Part shown: piece by piece, positions 61,092 through 64,000 of the stretch
Layout of the letters: each line of letters starts with the position of its first letter
Numbering within the stretch: the first letter of the stretch is position 1
DNA from: Fictibacillus solisalsi
Lineage (GTDB): Bacteria > Bacillota > Bacilli > Bacillales > Fictibacillaceae
Direction: 5' to 3'
Length of the DNA stretch: 64,000 bases
NCBI RefSeq assembly: GCF_900103485.1
Contig: NZ_FNHW01000001.1
Location: 2,002,521 to 2,066,520, forward strand
Made by a program: the position numbers and the translations under genes
Notes under the pieces: generated by a model
Told to the model about the DNA's origin: nothing
Databases searched by the model: none
The model's input: only the letters and a program-made list of their open reading frames with translations

Positions 61092-61685
61092 CTAATGATT
61101 CACTAGCTTTTGCAGCGCTTTCCTAATGTATTGATCTGTAGTCAGATCTTCCTTTTTAAGAGAAGGCAGTACTTTGTTGATCTCCTTTTTGGCATATCCC
61201 AATGCGGTTAATGCTTCCACCGCTTCATCCAGCTGATCGGAATGGTCAGGTGCAGGAGTCGCAAATAATCCTTCAGCCGGCTCGTCCGTAAAAACCGACA
61301 GTTTCCCTTTCAAGTCCAAGATCATCTGTCGTGCGGTTTTTTTCCCTACACCGGGGAATTTAACCAGGAACGTTTCATCTTCCGCCTCAATGGCACGGAT
61401 GACTTGTTCAGGCTGGCCAAAAGCCATAATGGCAAGGGCCCCTTTGGGACCGATTCCTGACACGTTCAGCAGTTTCAGAAACAGATCACGTTCCTTGCGC
61501 GCTTTAAAACCGTACAAAGCAAGCACATCTTCCCTAACATATTGGAACGTGTATATGGTTTCTATCTGCCCCACCCTGTATATAAATGGATTGGGACAGA
61601 GAATCTGGTACCCGATGCCACTCACTTCAAGCACGGTGTATTCGGCTGAAACATGTACAATTTTTCCGTTTATGTGTTCAATCAA
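61092..61685 (-). CDS. ruvA: Holliday junction DNA-binding protein RuvA
   Basis: The 197-residue protein has an OB fold ([19 protein letters not shown]), tandem helix-hairpin-helix motifs ([18 protein letters not shown] and [17 protein letters not shown]), and a C-terminal RuvB-binding domain ([21 protein letters not shown], in part). The start is TTG 61685, seven bases after GGAGAG. bofC, which precedes ruvA in B. subtilis, is absent. Confidence 0.95.
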   Translation of the reverse strand: MIEHINGKIVHVSAEYTVLEVSGIGYQILCPNPFIYRVGQIETIYTFQYVREDVLALYGFKARKERDLFLKLLNVSGIGPKGALAIMAFGQPEQVIRAIEAEDETFLVKFPGVGKKTARQMILDLKGKLSVFTDEPAEGLFATPAPDHSDQLDEAVEALTALGYAKKEINKVLPSLKKEDLTTDQYIRKALQKLVNH

Positions 61686-61842
61686 TCACGTTCTCTCCTT
61701 CTAAACAACACAAGCGCTGTGCCGCTGTATAAAGCGACCATACGTTTCCTCTCCGTATTGTATCACAGAGTCCGTCAAAACGGGGATAATAACACCAAAG
61801 AGAGGTGTGAACATTTCTTCAAAAGTAACGTTTTAACAGCCA

Positions 61843-61873
61843 CAAAAAAAGAGAACAGAAAAATCTGTTCTCT
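61843..61873 (-). terminator. Terminator of coxA
   Basis: A 10-bp perfect stem (AGAGAACAGA/TCTGTTCTCT) is followed by a seven-T run on the minus strand, overlapping the coxA stop. Confidence 0.85.
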
Positions 61874-62471
61874 AGCGGCGGTTATTTTCGAAAGGACGTT
61901 TAACTGCATTTCCTAAGTCGGTGCCAGCTTTTCCGATGTCGGACATAATGCCTTTAACGTCGGAGCTGACTTCGCGCGTGGTCTTGCCGTTTTGAAGATC
62001 ATTATCGACATTGGTGATTCGATTGACGAGGTTGTCATCCGTTGTTACACGAACATCCCGATTGGGAACCAGTTTCTTTACTTCTCTATAAACCCTGTGA
62101 TCCACAGTTTTTTTATTGTTTTCACTGGTATCTATTCCGACAATGACGTTGTTATCATTCAAAATAACGTGAGCATCGTCTACATTGTTCATACGGTTGA
62201 CACGGTCCCGAATCTTTTCGGCAAGCGCACCATCATAGTTTTGATCGTAACCTACATTCCTTGGAGCATTATTGTCGGTACGGTTGTTATCCATCATATC
62301 GGTTACAGGGCCTTTGCTGCGGTCCATCCCATCGCGGTCACCCTGCTTGTTATAATAACCGATCGGCCGCACGTCGTTATCATTGCGGTCAAGTGCACCT
62401 TTATTGGTGTTACACCCCACAAGTCCTGCTGCCAATGTAAGAACCGTTAGTCCACTTAGTATTGGTTTCAA
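61872..62471 (-). CDS. coxA: YhcN/YlaJ-family sporulation lipoprotein (CoxA-like)
   Basis: The 199-residue protein has a lipoprotein signal with lipobox LVGC (cysteine 20). A polar Asn/Asp-rich linker and a YhcN/YlaJ domain (ALAEKIRDRVNRMNNVDDAHVILNDNNVIVGID, in part) follow. B. subtilis CoxA, a spore cortex protein, belongs to this family and lies between safA and ruvA, so position supports the name. The ribosome binding site AAAGGAGG lies in the arm of the preceding terminator. Confidence 0.78.
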   Translation of the reverse strand: MKPILSGLTVLTLAAGLVGCNTNKGALDRNDNDVRPIGYYNKQGDRDGMDRSKGPVTDMMDNNRTDNNAPRNVGYDQNYDGALAEKIRDRVNRMNNVDDAHVILNDNNVIVGIDTSENNKKTVDHRVYREVKKLVPNRDVRVTTDDNLVNRITNVDNDLQNGKTTREVSSDVKGIMSDIGKAGTDLGNAVKRPFENNRR

Positions 62472-62473
62472 TG

Positions 62474-62520
62474 CAAAAAACCTCCTTTCACCACTAGAAT
62501 GGCTATCGGAGGCTTTTTTT
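62474..62520 (-). terminator. Terminator whose arm contains the coxA ribosome binding site
   Basis: On the minus strand AAAAAAAGCCTCC pairs with GGAGGTTTTTT, with a ~22-base loop, ending in a T-run immediately before the coxA ATG. GGAGG of the 3' arm is the coxA ribosome binding site. Confidence 0.65.
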
Positions 62521-62558
62521 ACTCTGTTACATACAGGTAAGACATATAATTTTTGGCA

Positions 62559-63548
62559 TTACGATTTTTTGGAGATTACTTCCTGAATAAGCTTAATGAA
62601 CTTTCGCCGGTAAGAAAGATCATCTTCTGTAAAAATGGTCATCTCTTTGATTTGTTCCTTCCCCGCTTCAAACGCCCGGTTCCATTCTCTGTATAAATCC
62701 GTAGGAAAAACCAATGCGGTTAGAAACCATTTCTTTTTAAGCAAGGACACAAGCTCTGGATCCTCACACTTTTGTAAAATGGAAGGCGCCCAGTCCCAAT
62801 ACGGCATGACCCTGTTCACATACTGAAGAATGTCATAATCGTGCGGAACCACGGAGAATAAGTCATAATCAATTAAGATAACGTCATCTTCACTTCTGCG
62901 CATAAAATTGTGAGGAGCCACATCACCATGGCAAACTTCCCCTTTTTCCCGGGCCTCCTGTTCCATTCTTTCGAGTTCTTTTCGGTTTAAATGGCTTAAT
63001 GACCATTTCCCCCAGGCAATCATCTCTTGAAAGGCTTCATCCATCTCGGCAGAAATAGAATGTTTTTTACTATTTCGCCTAAAAGAATTAAATCGCTTCG
63101 TCCACTTTTCAACAAGTGAATAACTTGAAAGAAGTGAAAGATAGCTGTCGGATGAATAGATGCTTTGTGCATGAAATTTTCGGATGGCATGTATTCCGTC
63201 CCTGACATCTTTTTCATCGTTCAGGTCGAGTTCATCACCTTTATAAAACGGCATAATCCCCCAATACATGTGATCAAAGTAATGAACGTTTTTACCGGTT
63301 GGATACGTGGTATAAACCCCCATCATGGGATGATCGTATTGAGAATACCATTGGGAAAGTTTTAACTGCTCCATGCACTCATCTTTTCGGGAAAACCCTT
63401 TTAGCACATAAGCTCCGGCTTTGGTTTCAACAATGCAAACATTGTCTTTCACGAAATAGTGACTGATAACATCGAGTCCTTTTACCGTTAGACTGTTCAA
63501 GAATAGACGCTTTCGTTTGAAACCGTTTCTGTAATCTTTATTCTTCAT
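62559..63548 (-). CDS. CotS/YutH-like spore coat protein with kinase fold
   Basis: The 329-residue protein has an aminoglycoside-phosphotransferase/CotS-type kinase fold. The catalytic loop is VCHGDVAPHNFM (Asp and Asn kept) and the metal motif is LIDYDLF, so activity is possible. CotS, CotI, YutH and YsxE are coat proteins of this family. Its start overlaps the stop of the preceding coat-protein gene by 11 bases, so the two are probably translated together. The substrate is unknown. Confidence 0.78.
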   Translation of the reverse strand: MKNKDYRNGFKRKRLFLNSLTVKGLDVISHYFVKDNVCIVETKAGAYVLKGFSRKDECMEQLKLSQWYSQYDHPMMGVYTTYPTGKNVHYFDHMYWGIMPFYKGDELDLNDEKDVRDGIHAIRKFHAQSIYSSDSYLSLLSSYSLVEKWTKRFNSFRRNSKKHSISAEMDEAFQEMIAWGKWSLSHLNRKELERMEQEAREKGEVCHGDVAPHNFMRRSEDDVILIDYDLFSVVPHDYDILQYVNRVMPYWDWAPSILQKCEDPELVSLLKKKWFLTALVFPTDLYREWNRAFEAGKEQIKEMTIFTEDDLSYRRKFIKLIQEVISKKS

Positions 63549-64000
63549 CTTGATCCTGGCTGTCTATAGAGCCATCACGGTAATCCGCTTCTGAGTATGG
63601 ATTCGGCATTTCCTGCAATCCTTCCCCGTGTTCTGGTACGTAGTCCCCGAATGACTCGTGATCGGTCATGTCTCCATAATAGGATTCAAAACTGTGGTCT
63701 TGAGGATCTTCTCCGTACATGTCAGGACGACCGGTTTCATATTGGCCGCCATACTGCTGGCCTGGCATCATTCCCTGGCTCATTTGTGGGCTCATGCCAT
63801 ATTGCTGGCCCCCGTACTGCTGGCCCGGCATCATTCCCTGGCCCATCTGCTGGCCACTGCCCATTTGCTGGCTTCCAAATTGCTGACCTGGCATTCCCTG
63901 ACCCATCTGCTGCCCTCCGGACTGCTGGCCTGGCATTCCCTGGCCCATCTGCTGCCCTCCGGACTGCTGGCCTCCATACTGCTGACCTCCATACTGCTGA
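63538..64000 (-). CDS. Repeat-rich coat protein, C-terminal part (SafA-like; runs off the right edge)
   Basis: The frame is open through the right edge; about 154 codons are visible. It consists of Gln/Gly/Met/Pro repeats (GQGMPGQQ, GQQYGGQQ, SQGMMPGQQYGG) and then an acidic end (SFESYYGDMTDHES to SQDQDEE). Being encoded before a CotS-like gene and coxA, near the place of safA in B. subtilis, it is probably the C-terminus of a SafA/ExsA-type spore coat morphogen. The LysM N-terminus would lie outside the window. This identity is inference. Confidence 0.6.
   Translation of the reverse strand, partial: QQYGGQQYGGQQSGGQQMGQGMPGQQSGGQQMGQGMPGQQFGSQQMGSGQQMGQGMMPGQQYGGQQYGMSPQMSQGMMPGQQYGGQYETGRPDMYGEDPQDHSFESYYGDMTDHESFGDYVPEHGEGLQEMPNPYSEADYRDGSIDSQDQDEE
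63745..64000 (-). repeat. Tandem repeats in the coat-protein gene
   Basis: Degenerate in-frame repeats encode units around GQQ(M/Y/S)G. At DNA level blocks of about 12-15 bases (CTGCTGGCC, CCATACTGCTG, GGCATTCCCTGGCCCATCTG on the plus strand) recur many times. Such tracts expand and contract, so the number of units may vary between strains. Confidence 0.85.

Noticed and set aside
63745..64000. CRISPR-like or microsatellite array
   Set aside because: The repeats are in-frame, degenerate, without spacers, and encode a Gln/Gly-rich protein tract.

Overview
The window looks like a chromosomal segment of a low-to-mid GC, spore-forming member of the Bacillaceae. The evidence is AGGAGG-type ribosome binding sites nearly everywhere, sporulation and coat genes (spoVB, rsfA-type regulator, coxA, a SafA-like coat protein), a SigB-type promoter, T-box leaders, a 6S RNA gene, and long synteny with the B. 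subtilis yrrT-to-ruvA region as I remember it. It is not B. subtilis itself: secD and secF are separate genes, luxS sits inside the methionine-to-cysteine operon, and yrrN/yrrO, bofC and csbX are absent from their usual places. I cannot name the genus. No phage, insertion sequence, CRISPR array, tRNA or rRNA gene was seen.

Layout. 1-1.85 kb: a cut-off sugar-phosphate isomerase and a LacI-family repressor, each behind a near-identical palindromic operator. 1.9-3.9 kb: an ABC exporter behind a 19-codon leader ORF with mutually exclusive hairpins that can hide its ribosome binding site. 3.9-10.2 kb: assimilatory nitrate/nitrite module nasD-nasE-nasC, divergent from the transporter nasA, with a perfect TnrA box between them and no nasB. 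10.2-16 kb: secreted esterase, CsbD stress protein, LemA/TPM pair, a cluster of very small genes including two YrzI-family genes each preceded by a 19-codon ORF, a UbiA-family prenyltransferase, and yrhC.

16-27 kb: yrrT-mtnN-luxS-mccA-mccB, which together cover S-adenosylhomocysteine to cysteine; then yrrS, pbpI, greA, udk, trmR, mltG, yrzB, ruvX and ireB. 27-38.8 kb: T-box-alaS, yrrI, small genes, recD2, a TPR protein, mnmA with its sulfur donor iscS, and cymR, the likely repressor of the cysteine operon. 38.8-41.8 kb: rarA, an RsfA-type regulator and tcdA.

42-46 kb: 6S RNA, then hisS-aspS under a T-box whose specifier reads Asp. 46-54.4 kb: dtd, relA, apt, recJ, secF, secD, comN. 54.5-61.7 kb: spoVB, a DUF421 protein, yrzE, yajC, tgt, queA, a DUF2905 protein, ruvB, ruvA. 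61.8-64 kb: coxA, a CotS/YutH-like kinase fold protein, and the repeat-rich C-terminus of a SafA-like coat protein running off the right edge. Most of the window is housekeeping. The most unusual parts are the exporter attenuator, the YrzI mini-ORF cassettes, and the reorganised nitrate and cysteine operons.
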